Assembly (NCBI RefSeq): GCF_051020975.1
Contig: NC_135037.1
Coordinates: 7,378,001-7,442,000, forward strand
Length of the DNA stretch: 64,000 nt
Reading direction: 5' to 3'
Source of the DNA: Osmia lignaria lignaria
Lineage: Eukaryota > Arthropoda > Insecta > Hymenoptera > Megachilidae
The position numbers were made by a program, and so were the translations under genes. Position 1 is the first letter of the stretch. Each line of letters begins with the position of its first letter. Positions 1 through 12,658 of the stretch are shown here, one piece after another. The notes beneath the pieces are model-generated. The model saw only the letters and a program-made list of their open reading frames with translations, made no database searches and was not told the origin of the DNA.

Positions 1-22
1 CATTTGGAATATTATGATTCAG

Positions 23-353
23 ATGCTTGTTAATGCGTTACGCTCTCGCGCCCAACTGTTTCCTCTTCAAAATGGAACCCGATGGAACGGAGTATAAATG
101 TAACTTTAAAGACTCGTCGAAGCTAGGGATGAGCGTATTACCTGCGGATAATTTCGCAAATCGAGAGATGATAGTTGATACCAGTCCCGCGGGAAATCTG
201 ATCAAAGATATCGCTGGAATTTCTCCAGTGGCTGATCATCTTGGTGATGGTAGGCCGCCGCCTAAGCCTCCACGCGTTCCCTTGTTTGATCCCTCCCAGT
301 CTAAGCGGAAAAAGAAAAAAAAGGGTAAAAAGAAGGGAAAAGGGAAAAAATAA
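23..353 (+). CDS. 3'-terminal coding exon of an unrecognised gene (partial)
   Basis: The window opens just upstream of a splice acceptor (TTATGATTCAG at 12-22). From there one frame stays open to a TAA at 351-353. An in-frame stop at 15-17 shows that the frame must be entered by splicing, so this is a last exon and not a whole gene. The roughly 110-residue tail has ordinary mixed composition. A proline-rich stretch (RPPPKPPRVP) follows near residue 77, and it ends in an almost pure Lys/Gly tail (KKKKKGKKKGKGKK). Such tails occur in nucleolar, RNA-binding and some ciliary proteins, but I do not recognise the family and give no function. An AATAAA overlaps the stop codon. Upstream exons lie outside the window. 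The exon call rests on the acceptor, the composition and the clean stop. Confidence 0.6.
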
Positions 354-1107
354 AATTGTTGAGATTTTATCCATATCAAAGTATAGGTTCAGAATTATTT
401 TCATCGAATAATTTGTTCAATTTAATGAAACGAAATGTGATAATAACATAGGGTAAAAAGGGATAATGATAATCATTTAACGCGTCTACCATGGCAGTAA
501 ATAATATGACCAGATGATTTTTAAATTTAAGCTTTTATTAGGCAAAAATGCATCTATTTCATTCTGATGGAATTTTTATAAAAGCTTCAAAATTTGAAAA
601 TTTGTAATGGAACCACATGAGTTAATAGGTGTGCACAAATTTCAATTAAAAGTTTTGATATCTATATTTATCTTCAGTAAATTATAAATGTATGAACACC
701 CTATATATCCTAGAGTTAAGAACGTTACGTTCTCATAAATCAGTCTCGATTCGATTCAGCATAAATCATAATCGTGTCGTCGGACATATGCAGACATCTT
801 TGCCCTATAGCAAAGAGCCTCGTGAGAAAGATTCTCTAGGATGCTGAATCGCTCTCTCTTCTCATGATATGCCGTTAACTGCTTTTCATCCTAAGCCGAT
901 GCGTTTCTTTCGATCACTTCTCTTATACGTATATACAATATATCATTAGCACTCTGTATTAGATTCCACTAATTAAAAACAACATGAATTATCTCTTTTT
1001 AAAATTTTAATTAAATTTGTTCTTACCACTTTTATTTGGAAAATATTGTATTTTAACCATATTAAAGATAAAAATTGAGAAGTTTCACTCGAGAGTGGGT
1101 GGATGAA

Positions 1108-1127
1108 ATATATATATATATATATAT
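1108..1127. repeat. (AT)n microsatellite
   Basis: About ten uninterrupted AT units. Confidence 0.9.
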
Positions 1128-1413
1128 TTTTATAAAAATACGATAGGGATGCATAATTTTGCCATGATAATGTTTGTTAAAATATCTATTTAATGTAGAC
1201 GTCTTTTATGCTGAATGAAAAAGAAGGAAAGAATATCCTTTCTCTTATGTAAGCGAAAATATGTACCGTCGCTAAAGCAGCTTCCGTATCGCCTCACGAA
1301 CAACGCGGACTGCCGCTTACGTGCTCCACTTATTATTTATTTTCTAAAGTGGGAGGAGCTAGCGAGTTTCGAAAGCACTTCGCGTGCATCGATTTGACTT
1401 ACAATGGCCTTAT

Positions 1414-1434
1414 GGTTACCGGTATCCGGTAACC
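1414..1434. repeat. near-perfect palindrome GGTTACCGG-TAT-CCGGTAACC
   Basis: Two 9-nt arms surround TAT. Weaker outer arms, TACAAT near 1401 and ATTGTA near 1443, extend the symmetry to about 47 nt. Confidence 0.8.
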
Positions 1435-2212
1435 ACTTCCTATTGTAACCGCTACCAATCCTTAGAAAAATCGTACCTCGATGACAATCCGCTTTTCCGT
1501 TCGATTTTATAGCGAACCATAAAAAAACAATATCATAAGACGTGATGGAAAAAAATGTTAAAGGAGAGTAATGGGCGGAACGAACGTTTAATAGCAGCGC
1601 GTGGTAGAATTTTACGAGGCATCACGGTAAAACCTATTTCCAACGAAATTAATTGATTATTCGCGTGATACACGAAATACGCACAACACGCGGAAATGAA
1701 TTATTAATGCAACGTGACCGCGACACGCGAGAAGTTTATGGGGAATAGTGAGAAGGAGAAAAGTGAGAGAATACAGGAACGGTTAACACGGGAATCGTGT
1801 TAATCAATTTTTAGACTACCATTTTCTTTACCAGTAAAATATATATTTTAAAACAAACGTATATTACTCACCCCATTGTTTCATTTCCCTGGCAAACTGA
1901 TCCTTTGAATTCTTCGTGGAAACTGTTTCACCAAACCTTCTGTCTTCCCATAAAAACTCTTATCCTCACCACTTGTAAGTATACTATTCATAGTTATTTA
2001 TCTTATTCTTGAATTATCATTCTTATACCTACTTCGTTTTTAAGAATTCTTACACACGAATTGAATAATCATTATTCTCTTTCTCTAATTTAAAAATTCA
2101 ATTTTTGAAATTTCTATCAAGTTCGTCACAATGCATTTTAGGGATTCTGTGCATAGAAAGAATAGAGCAGGATGCAGCTGCGCGGTGCATCTAACGAAAG
2201 AAACTCTCCCGG

Positions 2213-2231
2213 CGCGACGCGACGCGACGCG
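2213..2231. repeat. (GCGAC)n short tandem repeat
   Basis: Four CGCGA-type units in a row. The reverse-complement motif (GTCGC)n recurs at 15061-15080. Confidence 0.85.
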
Positions 2232-2531
2232 TAGGCAGGATCGTATGCTAATTATGGCAAATCGCAGCGGGCGGTGATTTGTTCGTCCACTAGCGTGTAA
2301 ACGAAACTTTTCTAGAAGGGAAATTAAGTGGGATGGCTACATGATCCAGATGAACTCGTGACAACGTTCAAGCGAGTAACGATGTGGGACACGCAACACT
2401 CGGCCAATACACGAATTCATCTACCGCGTCGTGTGTATAGACACGTGTACTTGAGTGTGTTCCTGTCTGAAAACACTGTTATTTCTTACGCTTATTTGGA
2501 AAAAGCAATATTGTCTATAGACAATATTATA

Positions 2532-3011
2532 TATACAGTGGAAGACAAAAATAAGTGGACACTGTTCAAAATAGAATACCTCGATTAAAATTCGACTAAA
2601 TAACTTGAGGTTTTTTGAGAAGCTATAAAAATTAATTCACTAAAATATGGATTTTTATCGTTTTAAAAAATTACAATTTGTTGAAATGATGAAAAAAAAT
2701 AGTGAATGGTAATTTTTCAACTTTTTTATATGAGCCTATAATGAAAATTTAAAATATGTCTTTCGTAGATGCAGATAAGTTATGTGTATGCTGAAAATCT
2801 CATCGAGATCGGTCAACGCATTTAAAAGTTATAAGTAATTAAATTTTCCGAAAATCGCGACTTTTCATATAAGAACATAAGTAATTGTAATTTTTTAAAA
2901 CGATGAAAATACATATTTTAGTGAATTAATTTTTATAGCTTCTCAAAAAACCTCAAGTTAGTCCAATTTTAACCGTGGTATTCTATTTTGAGGTATGCCT
3001 CTCGCTGTATA
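2532..3011. mobile_element. Tc1/mariner-like MITE with long TIRs
   Basis: A 480-bp element begins TATACAG and ends CTGTATA, so a TA target duplication is likely. Inner arms 2603-2677 and 2884-2958 are inverted copies with only a few mismatches, beginning ACTTGAGGTTTTTTGAGAAG. Outer parts of the arms are also alignable (AAAATAGAATACC in both). The left tip, CAGTGGAAGACAAAAATAAG, resembles Tc1-like termini. No transposase frame is present, so the element is non-autonomous. Confidence 0.85.
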
Positions 3012-5540
3012 TTTTTTTAATTCTGTTGCCTTACCCCTATTTCTTTCACGGTACAAAAGAAAATATAAGAATAGGTAAAAAAATTCGTCAAGGAGGTATA
3101 AAGCGATTACATATTTGCTACTATTCGTGTACAATGTAGAGTAAAAAAAGAAATGAAACAAAGCATTGGTGTAGCAGATCGTGTGTCTTGTTTTACAGCC
3201 TCCTCGACGAGTAGCTACGGCAACGTATGGTCAATGAAACAGCCATAGGCCGAACACTAAATACACCATAAACCAAAGGGAATTGCCTGTGAAGCTTTAA
3301 TACTCTACGTTTATATACCACTCTGCGGTAGAACCGATATGTAAGATTCCGAAAAAAAAGGATGCAACTATGTCTCAGAAAATCTTTTTATGATTTCTCG
3401 AGGAGATTTCGATAAAAGCAAATTGGATATGTCACTCAAAGCGGGATTACTCGAGTGGAACGCGTATGTCTGATTAACCGTAAAAAGCTACACTACAGGT
3501 ATCGAATGAATGCAGTTAAATCTGATCCTGCTGCTTTAGCTGATTAGTTTCAATCGTTGCCACAAAATTTCGTCCCTGGTTAGTAAAAACAATGCGTTTC
3601 ATGCGGAACCCAACCTGAACGCGGAAGTATTACTAATGAATTAGAAAGATCATTTAGATAGCATTGTAGCTTAATGCTCTTGATTATTTTTAATGAAGTA
3701 TATTTATTGCACTATTCGTTTGACCAATATCTGGCCGTGTAATCGGACTCCCTACGGTTCAATAAAAGAGTAGTTCCTGGTTGAAAGTTATCTTTTTCAA
3801 CTGTGCGTCACTGTCTCGACAAATTATTCTCATGTACAGTACCGAGAATCGTGGACTTTCCTAAGATTTTAACCGGCACAGTGGAAGTGCTAAGAAAATT
3901 TAAGCTTCTAGATCGATATCTTGCATTGTTAGTATAATTCTGACCACATTGAAAATTCGCAATCTCTTATTTTTTTAAGTAATTATTCCATTATTTAGAA
4001 TCTGAGGTGCAGGGCATAATAACCACCGATGGCAATCAACGTTCTAGGAGAAATGGTTACATAATTAAAAATTATGATATTAAATAAAAAATGTGTCAAC
4101 ACTTATGAATCCTGATTAAAGTTGCAAGTGTTAATAATTAGTTCAGTGCCAAAATTATCACGACTTACCCTGTTCGTGTAGACTAAACAATTTCACGTTC
4201 TATCCGAGCAGTACAAATCACATTTAAGGACTGACGGTGTTAATCATCGTCTAAAGTACTTCTCATGTATCATTGAGCTCTTCAGACCGTTAATCGATGT
4301 TCGGCCACTGTATAGGCGCATATGATACCAGTCATTAATAATCATTCCGGACAAGGATTCGAACGTGCTACCATTTAAACGATCGCGGATGACGTGCCAC
4401 GAAACATCGATCAAACGTAAATCATGGCACGCAAGAAACTGACAAATTATTGTCCAACGTAACGCATTGCCTTCGCGTTAGCAACGTGTTCTTTGAACAG
4501 GGACGTTTATTAGTTCGTAACCCTCTGGTAGGATTAAATCGTCAAGCGAAAGGAAGTCGGTGGCATAAAGAAAAACGTAAAAACACGTCATACCTTGAAG
4601 TGTTGCTTCAAAATGAATCATGTTAATTGACTTTGTGCTTAAGACACAACATTATTCTACCTCGCTTGATTATTTCAACGTACGTTTATAAATATATCAA
4701 TAAAATCAAAATTAATTCTCTATCGGTGTTTATTATAGCAATTAAACATAAGTAATGAGCAACATTTCAGTTATTGCAAAATGAATTAATTTGAACTGCA
4801 TTTATAATTCTACTTTAATTCTATACCATTTATAACTTCGTCATTTAACTGATATTAATGAATATTCTACCATTTAGTTGCATCTAGTTGAAATCTTCTA
4901 CTGTTAAATAAATATATAAATGATTTATAAAAGCGAGCAGACACGAAGAGGGAAATAAACTATGAAAAGTTAACGAATAAAACCGATTCATTAGGATCTC
5001 TCCATTTCAATCGAGACACTTTAATTAACATTTATTTATATTCGGGTAATTTGTTACCCTCTTTAATTGGCTAAGAAAAATAAGATTCTGATGTATATTA
5101 GTGTCCTTTCTAGGAACCGGCATTAATTCACTTGAACGTTTTATTTATATACCGAAGCGTACGAGCGAGCACTGCTGGAGTCTGGTAATTTACATTAAAA
5201 TCAAAGCTGATCGTCGCACCCCGAGGCGTTTAAACCTGGTTTTGGTTTGTCGAGTGCTTTTCCTCTGCCGCAGCTTGCGATCTGGGTACAGCGTCAGGAA
5301 TGGTGATAATCATCGATAAGTACGATTTATCAAAGTTCAGTCACGCGATAAGAATAATTAATTTTTCGACATGACATCAGTTTTATCTAGAAATTAATCT
5401 CTTCTTGAATTAATACAATCTTTCAGTTTACGCTCACGTAGGCTTCTTTTGGTTAAGGGTAAACGTAAGGGGAGAAGCAGTCTACTACTTCTTTGAGCTT
5501 GAGGGAACTCAGGGAGAGACTAGGGAGAGTCCTGATATTT
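3012..5540. other. intergenic stretch, no gene seen
   Basis: AT-rich sequence with short frames only. A T-loop-like GGATTCGAACG near 4352 was checked and no tRNA cloverleaf forms around it. Confidence 0.5.
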
Positions 5541-5596
5541 CCATACGCTGTTCGTAATTTACAAGTCGAGCTGAACTCGCTTCGATTGTTCGAGCC

Positions 5597-5794
5597 GAGT
5601 CGAGCGCTTGAATTTGCCGAATTACTCGAAATCGACGAACTGTTTGAAACAGAAGCGAGCTACTCGAAAAAATCAAACTACTCGAATATTCGAGCCGTCG
5701 TAAAACTTCGATTTACTTGAAGATGAATTTTTTCGAGTAGTTCAATTTTCTCGAGTCGATTTCGAGTAATTCGGCAAATTCAAGCGCTCGACTC
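5597..5794. mobile_element. foldback element with a perfect 40-nt inverted repeat
   Basis: Positions 5597-5636 are exactly the reverse complement of 5755-5794 over 40 nt. The 118-nt spacer holds further partly paired CTACTCGAAAAAAT / ATTTTTTCGAGTAG motifs. The whole block is unusually dense in TCGA/CTCGA words, and weaker complementarity continues outward to about 5570 and 5840. It would extrude as a cruciform or transcribe as a long hairpin. No coding potential is seen. The class is unknown, and the outer boundaries and target duplication are not resolved. Confidence 0.8.
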
Positions 5795-5840
5795 AGCTCG
5801 ACCGACCGTTCATTGTTTGACTCGAAATTCGAGTACTTGA

Positions 5841-8800
5841 ATAAATACTCACACACCTCTAGCTACAACCTCCATGGACTAGGCAAGTAATTACAAATTG
5901 CCTGTTCTAGGACTTTCGATACGCACTGTATAATGAAATGTGTCGTAAAAAGAAAGTTAAACACGATAAGAAAGTTTAGCGAGGTCGGAACAATATTAAT
6001 TGCACGGAATGCAAATAAGAAGGAAAGGAAAGGAAAGGAAAGGAAGGTTGTCCGGCGATTTATGCTGGCCCTCGGGTAAGTTAAGATTTCGAGGGGCGCT
6101 GCGGTGACCAGAAATCGATTAGAAACTTGATTTCTGCGTTCTCCGGCTTATGCGCTCCTTCGAACGACCGTGATTCAATTACGTGGAACATGCTCGCAAG
6201 AAGCCACCGGTCATGCATGCGAAGAGTAAGTAGAAAGAGAAATAGAGAAGACGCTGAAAATAATGATAAATTCTCCTTTCTAAATTACCCATCCCGTTTT
6301 TTAATCAGCCGATGCATTTAAATGGTCCTTGAAAATGTACAATGAATTCTATTTGGTATGCTCAAAAATGTTGATCAATTGTTACTAGAAAGTATGAACA
6401 TATAAGAGAAAGTTATGATTCAACGATTACATTGCAATTGTTTCATTACTTTCATAGTTTTCTAACGTTTGCAATCGAAAGAGGTCATCCGCGTAATCCG
6501 GGATTCAGTAGAGCATAAACGCCATATCAGATCACAAAGGAATGTGGTCTTGACTGTTTTCATTCTGAATATATTAAGTACTATTCATTAACGAAGTAGC
6601 AACCGGTGGAAAGAATAAATCAAGAATTCATTTTTTTGCAATACATGAATTCCAAGTTTGCCTCCGGGATTTTGGGTTCACTTCCGTAATTTCTTCTATA
6701 TCGAAAATAAATTAGACAATTGGAGATACTAAAATGTTTCGATATTAGCTGCAATCTCTTCAATTGCATAATAACATTTTGGGATGATTATTAAGGGTTT
6801 GCTAAACAATAGCAACACTTATCAGTGAAAAAACCGGAGTACTCAATTCTACTCTACTTTCCCCTACAATTTTCTTAAAACTCCCTATAACAAGTTAATT
6901 CGTTTCGAGCGAATTACCCTACTTAAAGGAAACTTTTCAAACCGCCTCGAGTTTATACGTTCTACATGATGTAGCATACTTTCATTTTTTGGTTATAACA
7001 TCGTCGAATGGCCTATAAATAGTGAAAATTACTGTAATTATGAAGTTGGAGAAAGAAAATAATCGCAGGTAAGATTGAACCCAGAGGCGATTCTTGTGAT
7101 TCGTAAAGTTGTTCCTTCGATTATCGCGAATCTTGAAAACTTCCAAGGAAGATATGATCGAAGTTGAAAATATGATCTAAAGTTGAAATTTATTAATCGT
7201 ATTAATTTATAAATTTTACGTTGAAGTTTACAATGTAAACATCAGCTGTATAATTATAATGATGCAAATTTATTATTAAACGACTTGGGAAAGGACGAGA
7301 TTATTTAAATCGACGAGTGTATTTTTCTTATCTATGTCCAGTAATTACTTTGGAATGAATGGACCAATCAGGGTGAAATGTTTTGCATCTAACGCTGAAT
7401 ATTTCCTCATTAGTAATACCACCGGTTTCCTAGTAGAACTTACATGTATCGAAGCGTTTGATTAGTCGTGCATATGACTGGAAGGGATTTGTCGTGGTGG
7501 GGTTAGGAATAATTGAAAACCGGGAGCGATTTTACAAGCGGACGATAGTAGTTAAGGGTTGAAATTGCAGACTCGAAGATGTCACGAAATGTGCAGTAGC
7601 CAAAAGTGTTAAAATATCAATTTATCTGCGTATCCGATATACATTCGCAGTTATCACCAGAAAGAAACGTCTCATTTCGTGATCACGTTCCATAAATCGA
7701 TTCGAACATTCACGTTCATCAAGTTGATCCTGGAATTACCCGAGCAACCACGTTATTTCAGCAGATAATAATTTGATACAGGTGTTAACGCGAGACGCCT
7801 ATAGATTTTGACCAGTCCGATCGAAAGACATAATCACGGCTAATTAATTGGAGAGATGCGTGAGTATATCTTCGAAAAAATCGGAAGCAATCACCGCGGT
7901 AACGGAGTCGTTTCATTACCCGACGACGGGTAATTGTTAACAGTACCTTAGATTGGCCGGTGAAAAAATCAATTAAAATGTCGCGTTTCGCGAACGTCCG
8001 AATAAAGAAGATCGATTATTGGTAATGAAAGATTCAGTCCGGTGAACAAGCGTAATTATACGGATGGTAATGATTGCACGCGTTTGACGAGGCACGGGAA
8101 GAGTGGCGATCGTACGTACAATTAATGGCGTGACAGAGTAAGAGGGGAGAAAGGCGAGAGAAAGAGAAGAAGAGGTATATCGAATCACTGGACGTCTTCC
8201 ATCGATCGATCGATGCAACGCGACGAGCAGCCTGATCGATCAAACTACCGGAAGGAATTTTTCATGTAGATGCAAAATTACGATAGTGGACCTTTCGTGG
8301 ACGCTCCGTTGCGTTGGCTTCGATTAACATCGGCAACCTGTCTACGTGACTGAAATAAAATAGAGCCGCGGCGGCCATGTGTCGCGTGGATTCAAATATG
8401 TACAGAGAAACGTAATAGCCGATGTACATACACGGTGCGAAAAATCTCGTACGAGAAGCCCTCGAATGCTACTCGTATCGTGTACACGTTTCACGTGCGT
8501 GCACGCATGTTACCACGCACGAGCTTGAATCGGTTCCCAACACGTTGGAAATTTGGCGAGTTCTCGTTCGTGACTCGCACGAAAATGAATTCGGAAAGAA
8601 CGACAGGCCAGGCAGGCCATGTGCGTTCTGTCAATTTAACCCTTTATTTACTGCTTTTTTTAAATCTATTTCATCCTTCTTCCCTTGATACATTTGAAAC
8701 TCGTGCGTACTATGGAACACCCTGTACATACGACAAATTGCGAAATGAATAAGAGAATCGATCAGATCGGCTGCCCCGGCAAAATACACAAGGTTAGTTT

Positions 8801-10680
8801 GTACGCGAAAACACCGGCTGCTGTGATTGAGATCATGATAACGATAACGATCTTGTTGGCGAGCGAAAAAGTTGTCGGCCCTTTTTGCCAAGCATCTCGC
8901 GCCTTCGCGTTGCATGCAAGAAAGTAAATGTGTTCCGGACTCGTTCCACCCACGCTTTCGGTGTTGTTTCGTGTGGATCAGTGTTGTTCGACGCGTGCTC
9001 TGTAACCAAGTGATTCGGGGAGGGATGATATCGCAGGGTCTGATGAAAGGAAATGAAATCGATCAATTTGGAACTTTGCGAGTAACGACAAATTTTAAAG
9101 GTTACGTATTTAAGGTACTTTTATAGATATGTATTAAGTGAACTGAAGGTTATCAGAGACTTGTACAGATATGAAGTTAATGAACGGATTCTCGAATATT
9201 AACCCTACGTAAGAACAATTTTATGGTATTTTAAATATGCTCAGATTTTTTCAATGATTATTTCACTGATAGCTCATCATTCGAAGAAGATAACGATGAA
9301 ATATATTAGATAATGGGTTTTATTCACGGTAAAACGGAGCAATGAACCTTGGCAGGGAATATGTTCCATTAATAATATTACTAGCCAAACAACTGATAAC
9401 CAGTGGTAATAATTTTTCAACGTGTTTCTTATCAGTGCATTTTCCATCGTTTCAGAGAGATGCCATTTCTACGTGTTTTATTTCGATAAAGAAGAAGCGA
9501 TTAGAAAATCTTTTTTAGAAGAAAATCGTACTTGTTTTGCTAATTATATTGAATTTCATTTATTCAAACCACTATTTTGCAATCTAAACATACTCATCAT
9601 GGTTCGTGAGATAAAGGATTTTACGAGCGCACGAGACGAAGACGTCCGTTATTAGTAGTAACACGGACATAATAATAATAAAAATTCTATATGATAATCA
9701 GCAATGCACGCAATTTCTTTAAACGTTTTGTACACGCGTGTATAGAAGGATACGAACGACTAACCTTGGAAGAGCCGGCTGTCCAGATAGTCGAGCTTAT
9801 TTTGTGATTGCAATTAATGCTGCACGTTCGCTCATTAACTGCTCTTATAATAGATCTGTATTTAGTGCTAACTAGTCGTGCTAATCGCGCAGACCGTACT
9901 TCCAGTAAAAATCAAAGCCGTCGTAAAACATTAATTAGCAGGACATTAGTTGTCTTCTAAATAAATTAGATGTATAATCATAATATTATACTCCCTCTGT
10001 CCTATAATAACAGTAGCAAGTGAATATTGTAAACGGGAATTATTGGCGAATGTAGCTGTAAGTTATGTTGTAGCGCAAAATTGCGAAGCCTTCAATCAAA
10101 ATCAATGTTTCATGACATCTGTCATTTGTTTTGACGCAGGTTCATAGGTTCCGTTCAAGTACATACTATACAGAGATGAGAAGATGGCTAAAGAGAAAAT
10201 ATAATAAAAAGAATTGAAATTCGATTCGTTCAACATCAATTCAATTCAACCGTAACGACATCGCATCGAAAAGTCACGAATTTTTCCATTAACTTATCCA
10301 GATTAATAACGTTAACAGCAGCTTAATTAAGTGTGTAATATTTTCCGACTGGACGGAGGATTCGAGCTATCTAATAGCCATCAGAGCATGAACGTCGCAT
10401 GAACGACATTGCATCTATTACCGAGGAATGTGGTTGCAAATATTTTTACGTTATCTTTCGTGAAATATTATATGTCAGCAAAGTTTCCCATTGCGGACCA
10501 AGAAAACTCGTCTCTCTTGATAAAATGTCGTTCTACCGGTATTTGATGCATCGAAAACTTCACCGTATACGTTCCCGTAATTGCGTTGCATGTCTCGTTT
10601 TCCATGATAATAATATAATAGCAACGTTCGTTATGCTGAATTTCACATTTAAAGTGTAACTTCACTTCACTTCATAAGCT
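5841..10680. other. intergenic stretch with a CpG-rich island at about 7,900-9,060
   Basis: The island is open in several frames on both strands, which is expected of GC-rich DNA with few stops. None of these frames shows splice signals or recognisable protein sequence. It could hold a regulatory element or an untranslated exon. The remainder is AT-rich and empty. Confidence 0.4.
6020..6047. repeat. (GGAAA)n short tandem repeat
   Basis: About five GGAAA units. Confidence 0.85.
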
Positions 10681-10800
10681 TCCCTCTATTGTGGGTGACA
10701 TAATCTAGGGACTTGGATCTGTCCCTTTTTGCCCAACGAAAAGTTATCGGCCACGCGCATTATCGCGCTATTTTCAATTACATTATTTATGCTATATGCT

Positions 10801-10882
10801 TCTGTACTTTTAATTCCACTCATATTTGTCCGTACTTTTAAATCTCACACTCTTTCTGTACTTTTAAGTCCACTCATCTTAC
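10801..10882. repeat. three degenerate copies of a ~28-bp unit
   Basis: Copies start near 10801, 10829 and 10855, each around TCTGTACTTTTAA followed in two of the three by a CCACTCAT-type word. The array lies directly upstream of the shared repeat domain at 10894. Confidence 0.7.
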
Positions 10883-10893
10883 TCGCTCCTTTA

Positions 10894-10970
10894 CATCCCC
10901 CTTTTAGTCGCCTCTTACGACAGGCAGGGGATACCGTGGCCGTATTCTAAGCCCCCCGAGCCACAGGGGG
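10894..10970. repeat. dispersed repeat domain, copy 1
   Basis: A C-rich lead is followed by GTCGCCTCTTACGACAGGCA and then GGGGATAC. It aligns with 40461-40535. GTCG...CGAC can pair as a small hairpin, and a second hairpin, CCCCC with GGGGG, closes the 3' end. Similar words are familiar from dispersed repeats in animal genomes, but I cannot name the family. Confidence 0.6.
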
Positions 10971-10982
10971 TTTTAAAGTATA

Positions 10983-12480
10983 AGTTTAAAATTCTGCGTC
11001 TTCTGGTCCTGACTTCTGGCGCCCTCTTTTATTCTTTCATTACGCACGCTATTTACTCTACCATTTTTCCACTAGCTGTACCGATTACAAAATGAAAATT
11101 GCACGATTGCAATCACATTCTGTAGAATTAATTTCCGTGCTATTTATTATCGCCGATAGTTCGCGATAGCCAATATCGAAACGATTTACTTTGGTTGCAA
11201 CGAAAACAAGATAAAATTTTCTTATTTATACGTCCTCTAGGAATTGCAATGTAACATGACTTACGATTATCGCGCTGGTATGCAAATACACACCCCCTTA
11301 AGTCACAAATTAATATGCCATAATTTCTATTTTGCACTACCTCTATTTCATCTACGTACGTTTCGAAATTGGCCATTTTATATGATACCATCTAATGGGA
11401 CAACAGTTGATACACCAACCGGGAAACTTTTTTCTAGATCGGCATAATTAAAAAGAAATTAATTAGGCGATAGAGCGTAGGCTGGCTGAAGCAGTCTGGC
11501 AAGATATTCTTACGGCAGTCACGAATTCGATGGTAACGGTACACAAGACAGCACGGTTCGTAGGTGGACGTCCTTGATCTTGCGATAGTAATCAGGACCT
11601 CGCCACCGGTTGTTGTCTTGTTGTTCGCCGATATACCCTAAGTGCTGTGGACTGATTGGGCCCAGACAGAACTGGATTACAGGACCGGTCGGAGTCACGT
11701 GTCGATGACTTTAACAGGAATCGATGACCGAAGAAGTGACTAACCTATGACCATGTAGCGTTCAAACAAAATTCTTGATTCGCTAATATTTTTTTGCTCT
11801 ATCTTCATTACTTTCTTCATTTCAAGTATTTATTGTGATATTCAGGCGATTATGCAGAATGGTACATTTCAAGTGTGCTATATTTGCGTGGTTGTTTTTA
11901 TTCTAATGGAAAGCTTCATAAGTGGATCAACATTAATTTCAATATTATTGACGTAAAGAATGGTCTAAGTACCTATGACAGGGTATAAAATAGCAGTTCT
12001 TACTGACTTACCTTGCATACATATCTATATGTAAATGCAACGTAAATTTAAATTTCCAAGGTGTTGCATCCGCAACGTTTTTTTTTAAATTTATTTTCTC
12101 TGATTGAAAATAAAAATTGAAGGTAATAATATATGAAACTGAAGAGAGCATAACATGCTGCGTTATAATCTCCTTGCGATGATGCTCTCATAATGCATAC
12201 GTAAATGGTTTCAATACGATCAATTATTGCAAAATTATTATCATAGTAATGATTATTGCAGTAGTCTGAGCACTGCCGTATCGAAAAACTTTGCTTTTAA
12301 ATGTACGAGTACACTATAATTGCTTTCCTTTACGATAGAGCTAATCGTTCTATTAATAAGAGTCTATTCGGTTATAGATAAAGCTAATACCTAATAAAAA
12401 GGAACTAGTCAAATCATAGTGTCTTTAAAATGCAATTGATATATTATAAATAGCCCTCAATTCACTCGGAATAGAGGAAA
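10983..12480. other. intergenic stretch, no gene seen
   Basis: Mixed composition with no frame that shows splice signals or recognisable protein. Confidence 0.5.
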
Positions 12481-12497
12481 CAGTCTAACAAGTAAGT

Positions 12498-12658
12498 ACC
12501 GTGCGTCGCCGACCTTCCGGACGGATTCTTGGTATCTATAGGAAAGCATACAAATTTCTAAGCTCTAATTTTATTGCACTATTGGTACTGAAGACCAAAA
12601 ATCCAAGTTCCCACCCGAGCCAGAGGAAACAAGTTCAAGTCCCGTGCGTCGCCGACCG
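12498..12658. repeat. direct pair of a 16-mer, 145 bp apart
   Basis: CCGTGCGTCGCCGACC occurs near 12498 and near 12643. Both copies follow a GAGGAAACA word. The second copy is preceded by AGTTCAAGTCC, which resembles a Pol III B-box, so a tRNA-derived SINE fragment is possible. No A-box was identified. Confidence 0.5.

Larger units (their letters stand above)
354..2531. other. intergenic stretch, no gene seen
   Basis: AT-rich DNA with no supportable frame. It holds a 10-bp perfect inverted repeat AAGCTTTTAT (529-538 with 578-587), an (AT)n run, a GC-rich palindrome at 1414-1434 and a (GCGAC)n run. A short element-end-like motif ACACCCTATATA lies near 696. Confidence 0.5.

Noticed and set aside
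4345..4385. T-loop-like GGATTCGAACG
   Set aside because: No acceptor stem, D-arm or anticodon arm can be built on either strand.
9990..10016. CTCCCTCTGTCC, like plant Stowaway ends
   Set aside because: No inverted partner and no matching element body; coincidence.
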